In this document: positions 43,786 through 52,639 of the stretch, in pieces | Layout: each line of letters opens with the position of its first letter | Numbering within the stretch: the first letter of the stretch is position 1 | Assembly: GCA_016930535.1 (NCBI GenBank) | Contig: JAFGGN010000008.1 | Coordinates: forward strand, 1-56,205 | Length of the DNA: 56,205 nt | Reading direction: 5' to 3' | Origin: a bacterium | Lineage (GTDB): Bacteria > Zhuqueibacterota > QNDG01 > JAFGCO01 | Notes under the pieces: generated by a model | The model's database searches: none | Told to the model about the DNA's origin: nothing | What the model saw: only the letters and a program-made list of their open reading frames with translations | Program-made: the position numbers and the translations under genes

Positions 43786-46647
43786 TTATTTCATATGATA
43801 ATCCTTTATCGGGTTCTTATCACTTTTTTTCGACAGAACACCGAGCAGTCCGGACAAAAACAGCACCGTGGTCACAAAACAGGCGCCCACGCCCAGGAAC
43901 AGGGCCGATCCCAGGGAGGCGAAGCCGCGCCAGACCGCGAAAAAGAGCGAACCGAACGCCAGCATGGTCGTGAGCGTGGTGAGCAGAATGGCCTTGCCCG
44001 TGCTGGCAAAAATCGTGTACAGATCCCTTTTGCCTTCAAATACCCAGCGATGCACGATATGCACGCCGTCGTCGATACCGATACCGATGATCATGGGCAG
44101 CCCCATGACATTGATGACGGTGAACTGCAGCCCCGTGAGATGCATCAGCCCGACCATCCAGACCGTGCCGGCGATCAGTGGAATCATGGCCATGAACGCA
44201 TGACCGATATGACGGAAATCCAGGCAGAGCAGCAGAAAGACCACCGTGATGGTCAGCATCAGGGCCTTGCGGCCGTCATTGCCGATGATTTCGATCAATG
44301 CCGCAAAAATCGTCGGCATGCCCGTGGCCCTGTCATTGACGCCTGAAAGATCGTGCACGAAACGTTTCAGGAATTCCAGATTGGTCCAGATACTGGCGCT
44401 CGGATAAACGGATACCAGAAATTTGCTGCTGTCCCGGTTTGCGTACCGTTCGAGTATGGATTCTGGAAGCATGTCGAGAGAGATGGCCTCTGTGTTGGCC
44501 ATTGTCCGTATCTGGTTGCTGAGAACGGGGGCAAAGGCGCGGTTGAATTGATTTAAAGTGTTCAGATAACGGACGGGTCCTGCCGCCAGTGTATCCGCAA
44601 GCGCCAGAATGGGGTTCCGCGGCTGCTCATCGTCGGGATTGCCGACCAGGGATACGCACTTTGTATCCACACGGTCCTGACCGTTCTGAAAGGCCATGTC
44701 CTGAATTTCCATGATGTTCCAGCCCAGTCTGCGTATTTCATGCTCAATCGTTTCGGCATCGGAAAGCCCGAGATTTGCCTGGATACGGCTGTCAAGGATA
44801 CGCTCCCGTATATGCCGTATATAACGCCTTCGTGCGGCCTGTTCCCCGGCGGAGGGGATATACAGGCCGATATCCTCGGTCATCGCCACACTGCCCAGCT
44901 TGCGATAAGCTTTGGCGAGTGTTCTGGATTCGTCCGCGGATCCGGCCAGGACCAGCGCATAATCCATGCTCAGGTCGAATTTGTCCGTGATCGTATCCTG
45001 AAGCATCACGGAGGTCAGGCCCCTGGGTTCCATATTCATATAATTCTGATCGAACGTGATCTGCCGGGCCTCCCATACCATAAAAGCGGTCAGAATGACG
45101 GAAACCGACAGAATAAACCAGTGACGCCGTCCCATCCAGGCGGCGGACCGTCCGAGTACACGGAACGTGATATCCCGTTCGGCGTGACGGATGTGCTTCC
45201 GTTCGAGTCTGCGTTCACGGAACACGAGGAAATTGGGCAGTACGATGAACGTGGCCAGAAGCACGGCGATCAGGCCCAGACCTGTCACGAGCCCCATTTC
45301 CTTCATGCCCCTGGAATGACTGATCAGGAGAGCCAGAAAAGCGAAAGCCGTGGTCAGCGCCCCGGTGACAATGCCTTTTCCATAAATCAGGAATGTCCTC
45401 TCAAGGGAGATCCGGATATCCCGACCGGCGCTTCGCTGTTCCGTGAATCCGCTGATCAGATGGATCGAAAAATCGATACCGAGCCCCAGCAGAATCACGG
45501 TCATCATCTGTGTCATGATGTTGAGGGAGCCGACAATGAGGGCCGTGAGACCGGTGGCCCAGAGTATGCCGATAATGAGGTTCAGAATGGCGAACAGGGG
45601 TGCGATCCACATGCGGAATGCGATGATCAGAAGGATCAGAATGGCGATCACGGCGATGATGCTGGTCACATTGGCGCTTTCCATACCGTATACCATTTCG
45701 TCCCGGCCGATCGGAATCATGCCTGTCAGTCCGGCCCGGACGCCCGGAAACGCCTTCAGGGTTTCATCGACCCTGTGCTGAACCGCATCCGTGCCGCTGA
45801 CCATGCGGTCCACTTCCATGGCCGTAAAATTGGGAACCGCGATCATGATCAGGGCCTGTTTGTCATAGGAGAGGAAATACGGTTCGCCGACCATCAGATG
45901 ATTGACCGTGCTCCGTATGGCCGCCGTATCCTGGACGGATCCCTTTACCGTGACGTTCAACAGGGCGATCAGGGATTCAATGCCATCCAGGAACCCGATG
46001 GCCTGATCCTCCTTTTCACGTGTTGAAAGCGATTCCTTGCGTCCCACGTACTCTTTTTCCAGCACATCATTCATATTGCGGATGAATCCGTGAATATTGG
46101 GATCCGTGAACATGGCCTGATTGTCCTCGAGGTCCCCGGCTTTCATCAGCATGAGTCCGTGTCTGTGCAGGAAATCCATGGGTATTTTGTAATCCACACG
46201 CTGTATGAGCGGAAAATCGATCTGTGTCTTAAGGGACGCGATTTCCGCATTCAGTCCGGCTGTTTTCACATCGTCCGGATTCTTTTTCGAACGATTCCTT
46301 TTCTTTTTTTCGAGATCCAGAATGGATTTAGCGGCTTGCTGATTCAGGCTGGTGTCCCTGATGCAGATGAGCTGCGGGGCCAGTGCGTCCGCAAAAGCCT
46401 TGATTTTGTCCGTGGGCCCCTGAACCACCACAACGATGTTCGATGCGGATGTAAATTCCTCGATAATGCGGTTGTATTCGACAGTCCGGGGATCGGTTTC
46501 CGGCAAGAGGTCGGACCACCGCATGGTGACCTTCAGCTCCATGGATGCAAGACCGAAAAGCACGGTGATGATCAGAATGATGATACACATCCGCCAAGGA
46601 TGTTCGGCATGGGTACGGGCCAGCTGCGTCAACAGTTTTTCACGCAT
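43786..46647 (-). CDS. RND/MMPL-family exporter 2
   Basis: 953 residues with 12 predicted helices. The N-terminal helix (about 19-35) carries HPWRMCIIILIITVLFGLASMEL, followed by a large periplasmic loop with a Lys/Arg-rich helix (DLEKKKRNRSKKNPDDVKTAGLNAEI) absent in exporter 1. The first membrane cluster (about 330-490) contains GLGIDFSIHLISGF and the last cluster (about 790-945) contains GIGIDDGVHIVHRW. The paired membrane Asp residues again imply proton coupling. The extra ~200 residues relative to exporter 1 lie mostly in the periplasmic loops, suggesting a different substrate. GGAG lies 7 nt upstream. Last gene of the TetR2 operon. Confidence 0.9.
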   Translation of the reverse strand: MREKLLTQLARTHAEHPWRMCIIILIITVLFGLASMELKVTMRWSDLLPETDPRTVEYNRIIEEFTSASNIVVVVQGPTDKIKAFADALAPQLICIRDTSLNQQAAKSILDLEKKKRNRSKKNPDDVKTAGLNAEIASLKTQIDFPLIQRVDYKIPMDFLHRHGLMLMKAGDLEDNQAMFTDPNIHGFIRNMNDVLEKEYVGRKESLSTREKEDQAIGFLDGIESLIALLNVTVKGSVQDTAAIRSTVNHLMVGEPYFLSYDKQALIMIAVPNFTAMEVDRMVSGTDAVQHRVDETLKAFPGVRAGLTGMIPIGRDEMVYGMESANVTSIIAVIAILILLIIAFRMWIAPLFAILNLIIGILWATGLTALIVGSLNIMTQMMTVILLGLGIDFSIHLISGFTEQRSAGRDIRISLERTFLIYGKGIVTGALTTAFAFLALLISHSRGMKEMGLVTGLGLIAVLLATFIVLPNFLVFRERRLERKHIRHAERDITFRVLGRSAAWMGRRHWFILSVSVILTAFMVWEARQITFDQNYMNMEPRGLTSVMLQDTITDKFDLSMDYALVLAGSADESRTLAKAYRKLGSVAMTEDIGLYIPSAGEQAARRRYIRHIRERILDSRIQANLGLSDAETIEHEIRRLGWNIMEIQDMAFQNGQDRVDTKCVSLVGNPDDEQPRNPILALADTLAAGPVRYLNTLNQFNRAFAPVLSNQIRTMANTEAISLDMLPESILERYANRDSSKFLVSVYPSASIWTNLEFLKRFVHDLSGVNDRATGMPTIFAALIEIIGNDGRKALMLTITVVFLLLCLDFRHIGHAFMAMIPLIAGTVWMVGLMHLTGLQFTVINVMGLPMIIGIGIDDGVHIVHRWVFEGKRDLYTIFASTGKAILLTTLTTMLAFGSLFFAVWRGFASLGSALFLGVGACFVTTVLFLSGLLGVLSKKSDKNPIKDYHMK

Positions 46648-46671
46648 GAGAATACTCCGTTTCGCAATCCT

Positions 46672-47106
46672 TTATTTTCTGAAGGGACAATAAACATTTC
46701 TGCAGCGTCTGCAGATATTTTTTACAATGAGCATCAGTCCGGCTCCTGCCAGAATCCAGAACAGTCCGAACCGGAACGGGTACCGGATGAGCCAGACCTG
46801 GGGAAAAAACAGGATGATTCCAATGGATAAAAAGGTGACCATGAGCTCGAAACGCGTATAGGATCCGGGTGTACGGTCATTCATGATCCGTGTCATGAAT
46901 CCGGGAAGCACATGGGGACATGCGGATTTGACCGGACATTTGGAGCAAAATGCGAAGGTCACGGCGATACCCGCAATGGCACACAAAGCAAGATAAAAAA
47001 GTGTCCAGGCAGGACTTTGTATGGACAGTGTAAAAGCCGCGAGACCGATACTCGCAAACAGGCAGGCCATGCTGAGAATTCCAAATTGCATTTTTTTGTT
47101 TATCAT
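46672..47106 (-). CDS. Small Cys-rich four-helix membrane protein
   Basis: 144 residues, family not recognised. Four hydrophobic segments (about 8-28, 36-54, 87-104 and 110-127) and two cysteine clusters: CSKCPVKSACPH (about 54-65) and ICRRCRNVYCPF (about 131-142). The spacing C-x2-C-x5-C in the first and C-x2-C-x4-C in the second suggests metal or redox sites on the cytoplasmic face. The gene lies between the DUF1302-like and RND genes (gaps of 24 and 39 bp), so it belongs to the operon. It has no counterpart in the first exporter operon. Confidence 0.7.
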   Translation of the reverse strand: MINKKMQFGILSMACLFASIGLAAFTLSIQSPAWTLFYLALCAIAGIAVTFAFCSKCPVKSACPHVLPGFMTRIMNDRTPGSYTRFELMVTFLSIGIILFFPQVWLIRYPFRFGLFWILAGAGLMLIVKNICRRCRNVYCPFRK

Positions 47107-47145
47107 GTGTCTTTCCGTTGGTTATGTGTCGCGTTTCACCATGAA

Positions 47146-48321
47146 TCAAAAATATATTCTGGCACGAACCAGACCGCCGTTTCCTAGGTTTTTGTTGAAC
47201 ATGGCCGTGCTCCTGCCGAAATACAGATTGACATAAGCGAGGAGCTCCATATTCTCGAAGGGGGATGCGTTCAGCATCGGCAGAACGGCCACGCTGCCGT
47301 CTCCGGCTGCAAACAGGTTCAGACCGGCCTGCGTCAGGTCCGTCACCGGAACCTGCACGAGCAGCGTAACCTGGTCCCGGTTCAGGGTTTTCTGTTCCGC
47401 GGCAAGATACCGCATCCAGTCGTTCAGTGTATAGGATCCGGGATCCGTTTCTGCCGCCGAATTCCGGTAATACTCGGCCAGGATAAATGTCTGGCTGTCG
47501 AATGTATAGTTGAATCCGGTCACGAGTTCATAAAATGAATCCGACCGTTCCATCCGGTTGTATCCGCCCTCGGCCCAGAGACCGAGTCCGAAGAGTTCAC
47601 CTGTCAGACTGCCGCCGATCAGGCGCCGCCGTTCGGACAATCCGCCCGGATCGAATCCCGTCATATCTGTATAATCGTGAAAGGTCCAGGATTTTTCAAT
47701 GCCCGTCAATGTGCAGTCGAACCGGCCGAATCCCTGTTTGATCAGGACCATCTTGGTCGACTGGTCCGGATTTGATTCGGGTCCGTAGAGCAATGTACAG
47801 TTGGCTCTGGATGACAGGGCCCAGTCCGCCCTCATGGCATTGTGACCAGGCTGTTCATATGTAGGATCGAACAGGTCCTTCTGATTGAACAGGTCCGTGG
47901 GATTCCACACATAACCGGCTCCCATGGATATCTGCTGTTTCCCTACGGTCAGGTCCCATCCGGAAAAGGTGATTTTCATATATGCATTATCCAGGACCAG
48001 ATCGTCCTCGAACGGAAGTACCAGCATGGACCGGGCATACTCCGGAATATCCCGTGTGACCGGATCAGGCAGAAAATCCGCGATATTCCATGTCGTTTTA
48101 CCGTGATAGGTGATGGCGTTGATATTGGCGCGGAATTGAATACGGTTCATGTCCGATCCGAGATCCACCCTGCATTTGTTGCTCCCGAGCTGCAGCATTT
48201 CACCCCGGACACCGGCTGCCATGAACTGGGATTCGAAATATCCGGACACCTGTGCGGTTTGTGAAAGCAGGGGAGAGGCCAGTGTGCAGCCGGTCACCAC
48301 CCAGACAATCAGGCGTTTCAT
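47146..48321 (-). CDS. DUF1302-like outer-membrane protein 2
   Basis: 391 residues with a signal peptide (MKRLIVWVVTGCTLASPLLSQ). Beta-barrel with GWDLTVGKQQISMGAGYVWNPTDLFNQKDLFDP, the counterpart of the RLGEQ-VVWG-ADG-NPTN block in the first operon. Repeated amphipathic strands (FYELVTGFNYTFDSQTFILAEYYRN) lead to the C-terminal LVRARIYF ending in Phe. The ATG overlaps the stop of the LolA-like gene by 4 bp (ATGA). Probably the outer-membrane component of the second exporter. Confidence 0.78.
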   Translation of the reverse strand: MKRLIVWVVTGCTLASPLLSQTAQVSGYFESQFMAAGVRGEMLQLGSNKCRVDLGSDMNRIQFRANINAITYHGKTTWNIADFLPDPVTRDIPEYARSMLVLPFEDDLVLDNAYMKITFSGWDLTVGKQQISMGAGYVWNPTDLFNQKDLFDPTYEQPGHNAMRADWALSSRANCTLLYGPESNPDQSTKMVLIKQGFGRFDCTLTGIEKSWTFHDYTDMTGFDPGGLSERRRLIGGSLTGELFGLGLWAEGGYNRMERSDSFYELVTGFNYTFDSQTFILAEYYRNSAAETDPGSYTLNDWMRYLAAEQKTLNRDQVTLLVQVPVTDLTQAGLNLFAAGDGSVAVLPMLNASPFENMELLAYVNLYFGRSTAMFNKNLGNGGLVRARIYF

Positions 48322-49076
48322 TGTTTGAGTCCCCTTTCTGTGAACAGAACCGGATCGAGTTCCGGGTTGTACTTGACCTCCAGCAGTTCCATCCGTGTTT
48401 CCGATTTGTCCGACTCGCTCTGCATCGTGATTTTCATGGCGGTCGGAATGCCCTGTATGTCTCTGATGTCCGATTGTGTCAGCGTCTTCAGCAGTTCGTC
48501 CGGATGATTTTCATCATAATAAACAATGCGAACCGGGACAAAGTTGTCCTGGCGGACGAACATGATCATTTTTGAATAAGAAATATCGCTGTCCTTTTTC
48601 CGGGTCATTTCGATCTGAAAGCAGCGCTGTCCGTCAAGCTCCTCGTCATCCAGGCGAACGGATTCGAAGTCGTCGATAAAGGCGTTGCCGGCACCCATGT
48701 CCTCATAGCTGAAATCGCTGCCTTCCATTTTCTGTTTCTTGGCATGCGTGGCAAGCTTTCGCACCCGCTGCGTACGCGGAAAGTACATCCAGATATTGTC
48801 CGCATAATCCAGGAGAAGCGTGGCCTGGCCCCGGACGCGGGCCGGTTCCTTGTACCGGATCAGGTTCTTTTCACCGTGATTGCCGCTCCAGGATTCGTAT
48901 GTGAATGTCCGTTCCTGGCCGGACGTGGTTTGAATGACCATTTTCGCTGCAGCCCACATGCTCTCCGGATTCATGAGATCGTTGACTTTCTGGATGATCT
49001 GCGGGCCTGTCAGATCCCGGGCCGTACAGGCGAGGGAGAGCAGACTGACGAAAAGGACCGGTTTTTTCAGATTCAT
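48318..49076 (-). CDS. LolA-like outer-membrane lipoprotein-sorting protein 2
   Basis: 252 residues with a signal peptide (MNLKKPVLFVSLLSLACTARD). LolA-like fold: RYKEPARVRGQATLLLDYADNIWMYFPRTQRVRKLA, MEGSDFSYEDMGAG, CFQIEMTRKKDSD, then MIMFVRQDNFVPVRIVYYDEN. Related to the protein at 30309. First gene after tetR2, with a TetR-type palindrome (49092-49109) and AAAGGAG upstream of its start, so it likely has its own regulated promoter. Confidence 0.87.
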   Translation of the reverse strand: MNLKKPVLFVSLLSLACTARDLTGPQIIQKVNDLMNPESMWAAAKMVIQTTSGQERTFTYESWSGNHGEKNLIRYKEPARVRGQATLLLDYADNIWMYFPRTQRVRKLATHAKKQKMEGSDFSYEDMGAGNAFIDDFESVRLDDEELDGQRCFQIEMTRKKDSDISYSKMIMFVRQDNFVPVRIVYYDENHPDELLKTLTQSDIRDIQGIPTAMKITMQSESDKSETRMELLEVKYNPELDPVLFTERGLKQ

Positions 49077-49091
49077 GGGATTCTCCTTTTA

Positions 49092-49109
49092 TGACCGACC
49101 AGCCGGTCA
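49092..49109 (-). promoter_or_regulatory. TetR2 operator upstream of LolA-like 2
   Basis: TGACCGACCAGCCGGTCA, an imperfect 18-bp palindrome matching the site at 49754-49771 at 15 of 18 positions (consensus TGRCCGACCRGYCGGTCA). It lies 16 bp before the start codon, next to a TAATAT-like -10 element. Confidence 0.75.
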
Positions 49110-49126
49110 GTAAAATATTAAAAAAA

Positions 49127-49735
49127 TCAGACTTTCATGACACCTCTGACAACCATGTCCGCCAGTTGCTCAAGCGCATACCGTACCTTAAACAGTTTTT
49201 TATCCAGCAGCCACTGAATCATGAGTCCGTCCAGGGTTCCGATAATAACGGCCGCTGCCACGGTTGTATCGACCGGTTTGAAAACGCCTTTTTTTATACC
49301 CCGGTTCAGTATTTCGATGATCTGTTTTCTGTACAGGGCGTACATTTTATTCAGGCCGAACAGGTCCTTGCCCTGATGCAGCCGCACGCTTTCGGCCCAG
49401 ATGTCCAGCATGATGTCCGCGTAATCCAGAAAATCCTCGTCCATGATGTCGAGCCAGCATATCATGTAGGTGCGGAGCTGTTCAACCGGATCTTCGATGT
49501 TCCGGATTTTACCGGCAATCTGTTTCTGGGCCTCCTTCACGAATACGTTGAATGCGGCAACGGCCAGTTCTTCCTTGCTCTTGAAATACTCGTATATCGT
49601 GCCCTTGCCGATGCCTGCCGCTTCCGCGATGTGAATCATCTTCGTGTTCGGCAGGCCCAGCCTGGCAAACACACGAATCGCGGATTCGAGAATCAGGTTT
49701 CGTTTTTCTTCCTTGTCCACTATTTTGGGCGTCAT
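49127..49735 (-). CDS. TetR/AcrR-family repressor 2
   Basis: 202 residues. The HTH lies at about 10-55 (NLILESAIRVFARLGLPNTKMIHIAEAAGIGKGTIYEYFKSKEEL); the C-terminal domain binds ligand and dimerises. Two matching palindromes flank its gene, one before its own start (49754) and one before the LolA-like gene (49092), so it probably autoregulates and controls the exporter operon. The operator differs from that of TetR1 (AAACG-type), so the two systems are separately controlled. AAAGGAAC lies upstream of the ATG. Confidence 0.92.
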   Translation of the reverse strand: MTPKIVDKEEKRNLILESAIRVFARLGLPNTKMIHIAEAAGIGKGTIYEYFKSKEELAVAAFNVFVKEAQKQIAGKIRNIEDPVEQLRTYMICWLDIMDEDFLDYADIMLDIWAESVRLHQGKDLFGLNKMYALYRKQIIEILNRGIKKGVFKPVDTTVAAAVIIGTLDGLMIQWLLDKKLFKVRYALEQLADMVVRGVMKV

Positions 49736-49753
49736 TCCGTTCCTTTTTAATTA

Positions 49754-49805
49754 TGGCCGACCGGTCGGTCAATAAAAATATACACGATTCATCCGGGGAA
49801 TTCAA
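49754..49805 (-). promoter_or_regulatory. TetR2 promoter and operator
   Basis: Minus-strand TTGAAT (49805-49800), 17 bp, TATATT (49782-49777), followed by the palindrome TGGCCGACCGGTCGGTCA (49754-49771) over the start region of the transcript. Confidence 0.75.
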
Positions 49806-49911
49806 GCGGTTTTTTCAAATAATGATTGAAAATGGTTGAATTTTTTTTTAACATGACTTGCATACAATAACAAAATCTTAATGTCCAAAATATTTTAAGA
49901 GGATCACAAAA

Positions 49912-51069
49912 TTGCGCTCCATTCCTGCAATACTGCTGTTGCTTTCAATTTGTACGATTCTTAGGGCGCAGAGTAAAGTATCCGCCACCGCTCCGTTGGT
50001 CTATCAGCCGCAAGGCTACGTACTCGAAAGTCTGGGAGGAGCCGGTTTTTCAAATACGGTTCAGAGCGCCGTGTTCAATCTTTCGAATTCCAATCCGGCG
50101 CTGTTGACGGACAGTCAGGGAATTTCTGCGGGTTTCAGTCTGCATTATGAAACGGATATCCCGGAAAACTGGATTGCTGATCTGCATCATACCAGGGAGA
50201 ACAGCCTGATTCCCCAATCCGCGGGACTCGTGATTCCTGTCAAACCTGTTGTCATCGGATTCGGTTTTCACCAGAAATTCAGATCCAGGATGGATTACGG
50301 ATGGATCATGGGTGCGGTCATAGATCCATCGAGTCCGTCCGGATATGCAGACACGGATCCTTTCCGGCTGCTGGCTGAAACATCGGTGTTTCAATTCGGA
50401 TGCCTGGCTGCCTATGAAATGCAGGGAATACTGGCGGATTCCGACAGGCTGAGCCTGGGAATCGGGTTGTATGCCGGCATGCTGAGTTATAAACGGTCTT
50501 TTGATATGCTTTCCGATGAGTTGAGCGATGCATATGCCTACTGGATTATGGACAAACATGTGGTTGAACCGGGATTATCCGCAGGGTTCAGGTATCATCA
50601 CGGTGTTCTGTCCTGGGGCTGCTTTTACGAGAGCGGTTTCAGATACCGGTTCCATCATGAGGATTATTCCGACATTTATTATGAAGGCCGGACTCCGGAC
50701 AAACTGCATGCCGGGTACAGTGTAAATCTCTCTCCAAGACTCGAAATGAACAATCAGTATACAGTCGTATTCTGGAAAAACAGTACATCGCGCCTGGATG
50801 CCGACATCAATCATCTGGATTATTCCATGAACCTGATCTGTCATCTGTATCATTCAGTATCTGTCTCTTCAGGAATTTTGCACACGGATAAGCCGTATCA
50901 TGATTCTACATTCAATTCGATGCTGACAGCCAATTATCTCACTTTCGGCATTGTCCTGATAAAAGGCCCGCTGACTCTGGACCTGGTTGCAGCAGACAGC
51001 CGCTGGCTGTCCGAGGACTGGAGGAAACAGACGGTTTTTCGGGCCGGAGCCTGCTTTTTGTACCGTTGA
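49912..51069 (+). CDS. Outer-membrane barrel protein, UPF0164/PorV-like
   Basis: 385 residues with a signal peptide (LRSIPAILLLLSICTILRAQS), starting at TTG 49912 eight bases after AGAGGA. The mature N-terminus (LVYQPQGYVLESLGGAGFSNTVQSAVFNLSNSNPALL) matches the N-plug seen in PorV/FadL-like and UPF0164 proteins, followed by about 14 amphipathic strands (VIGFGFHQKFRSRMDYGW, LHAGYSVNLSPRLEMNNQYTVVFW) ending ACFLYR. Probably transports or anchors a hydrophobic or secreted molecule; substrate unknown. The next gene encodes a second protein of similar design. Confidence 0.68.
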   Translation: MRSIPAILLLLSICTILRAQSKVSATAPLVYQPQGYVLESLGGAGFSNTVQSAVFNLSNSNPALLTDSQGISAGFSLHYETDIPENWIADLHHTRENSLIPQSAGLVIPVKPVVIGFGFHQKFRSRMDYGWIMGAVIDPSSPSGYADTDPFRLLAETSVFQFGCLAAYEMQGILADSDRLSLGIGLYAGMLSYKRSFDMLSDELSDAYAYWIMDKHVVEPGLSAGFRYHHGVLSWGCFYESGFRYRFHHEDYSDIYYEGRTPDKLHAGYSVNLSPRLEMNNQYTVVFWKNSTSRLDADINHLDYSMNLICHLYHSVSVSSGILHTDKPYHDSTFNSMLTANYLTFGIVLIKGPLTLDLVAADSRWLSEDWRKQTVFRAGACFLYR

Positions 51070-51124
51070 TCCATTTGGTATCACCGGTGTTTAAACGATT
51101 GAATTTCCATATTTGGAGGGCATT

Positions 51125-52615
51125 ATGAGAATATGTGCTATGGCAATCGTTCTTGTCTTTTCCGTTACGGTGCTGTCCGCAGGCGGCGGGTATACGTTCC
51201 GTAACGAGACCCTGGACATCATGCATCTGAATTCGGAAACCAAGGGCCTGAATTATCCCGCTTATGCACCGGACATCGCCGCTGTGGGCATGGGCGGACT
51301 GCAGACTGCGGCAGGGGATCCGTACGTGAACATGCTGACCAACCCGGCAGTTCTGGCGAATCCGGGTACGCGTTTCCAGGTGTTCGGCCTGCAGGCATCC
51401 TTTCCGCCGTCCACTTTCGAAGCGGCCTGGTATCTAGGTGATCATATGGACGAATTCATGGAGGCGGTTTCCCTGAACGACATCATGGACGGTGTGGATG
51501 CGTTTCTGACTCCCGGAGCAACCATGCAGGAGCGGTGGAACGCGCTCAATCAGATACAGGACGGCCTGATATTTGTCGTGGACCTGATGGAAGACGTGAC
51601 CGGACCGCCGGACGATCCGCAGATGCACGGATTCAACGTGCTGCCGGGCTTCGGCATGCAATACGGCCACTGGGGCTTTTCACTGTACGGTTACGGACAG
51701 GCGGCTTTCGTGGTTCGTCAGAGCCCCACGCTGGATGCCCTGGCCGCTGTCGATATCCCGGACAATCCGGACAATCCCCTGAAAGCCACGGCATCCGTGC
51801 TTCAGGTACTGGGCATTCTCGGCGCCGGTATTCTGCAGGACAACCGGACTTTCGGAGAGGAAGTGTTCCCCGTGGCGTTTTATCTGTCCTATATGGATAT
51901 CGTGGGCACGGCCGGATACGGCCGCACCGTGCCCTGGAATGTTCATGCAGGCGCGAATCTGAAAATCATCAACCGGCGTTTTTCCATGAACCGGATTCCG
52001 GTGACAGACTATGACGAAATCATGAACAATGCATTCTCGGATCTGTCCAAAAGCGTCACCGGATTCACGCTGGATCTGGGCGCAGCACGGAAACTGCCGT
52101 ACGATATCGACCTGGGCCTCTCACTCCAGAACGTAATTCCGATACAGACGCTGAGCGATGAAATCGACATGGATTTTGTGCAGCATGCGATGGCCTATGA
52201 CCGGGTGGACGGAAAAAAGCAGGTGGATGCGGACGGGGATACGCTCATGGTGCGTTACAAACGCCCGGTCCTGCTCAATATTCCATATGAACTGAAACTG
52301 CCCTTTGTCATGAATCTGGGGCTGCACCGGGCCATGAACGCGCATTGGTCCGCGGGTCTGGAATGGCAGGACATTTTCGAGAACGACAGCCGGTATCAGA
52401 GCACGGCCGGCCGGTTCAGGGCGGGCACGGAGTACAGGCAGCCGCTGTGGAAAAACCGGCTGACACTGACCGGCCGGGTTGGATTCGGAGACGAGCATGT
52501 GTCATGCGGCCTGGGGCTCAATATAAAAGACAAGGTTTACCTGGACAATGCCTATGCCTGGGCCCCGTGGATCGACGCCTATGCGATTTATACGCAGATC
52601 AGGGTCGAGCTCTGA
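51125..52615 (+). CDS. Outer-membrane barrel protein 2, TraF/DUF5723-like
   Basis: 496 residues with a signal peptide (MRICAMAIVLVFSVTVLSAGG). Features such as GMGGLQTAAGDPYVNMLTNPAVLANPGTRFQVFGLQASFP resemble conserved N-terminal plugs in TraF-like/DUF5723 barrels. Strand pairs continue to YAIYTQIRVEL at the end. GGAGG precedes the ATG at 51125. It sits 55 bp after the previous barrel gene and probably shares its promoter. Confidence 0.68.
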   Translation: MRICAMAIVLVFSVTVLSAGGGYTFRNETLDIMHLNSETKGLNYPAYAPDIAAVGMGGLQTAAGDPYVNMLTNPAVLANPGTRFQVFGLQASFPPSTFEAAWYLGDHMDEFMEAVSLNDIMDGVDAFLTPGATMQERWNALNQIQDGLIFVVDLMEDVTGPPDDPQMHGFNVLPGFGMQYGHWGFSLYGYGQAAFVVRQSPTLDALAAVDIPDNPDNPLKATASVLQVLGILGAGILQDNRTFGEEVFPVAFYLSYMDIVGTAGYGRTVPWNVHAGANLKIINRRFSMNRIPVTDYDEIMNNAFSDLSKSVTGFTLDLGAARKLPYDIDLGLSLQNVIPIQTLSDEIDMDFVQHAMAYDRVDGKKQVDADGDTLMVRYKRPVLLNIPYELKLPFVMNLGLHRAMNAHWSAGLEWQDIFENDSRYQSTAGRFRAGTEYRQPLWKNRLTLTGRVGFGDEHVSCGLGLNIKDKVYLDNAYAWAPWIDAYAIYTQIRVEL

Positions 52616-52639
52616 TCCGGCACTCTGAATTGACGGTCT

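Noticed and set aside
43570..44346. Long plus-strand open frame opposite the RND2 3' end
   Set aside because: Mostly antisense to the well-supported RND gene; biased codon shadow with no protein family features.
44740..46026. Long open frame antisense to RND2, rich in His/Asp/Gln
   Set aside because: Composition typical of the reverse strand of a hydrophobic membrane protein gene.
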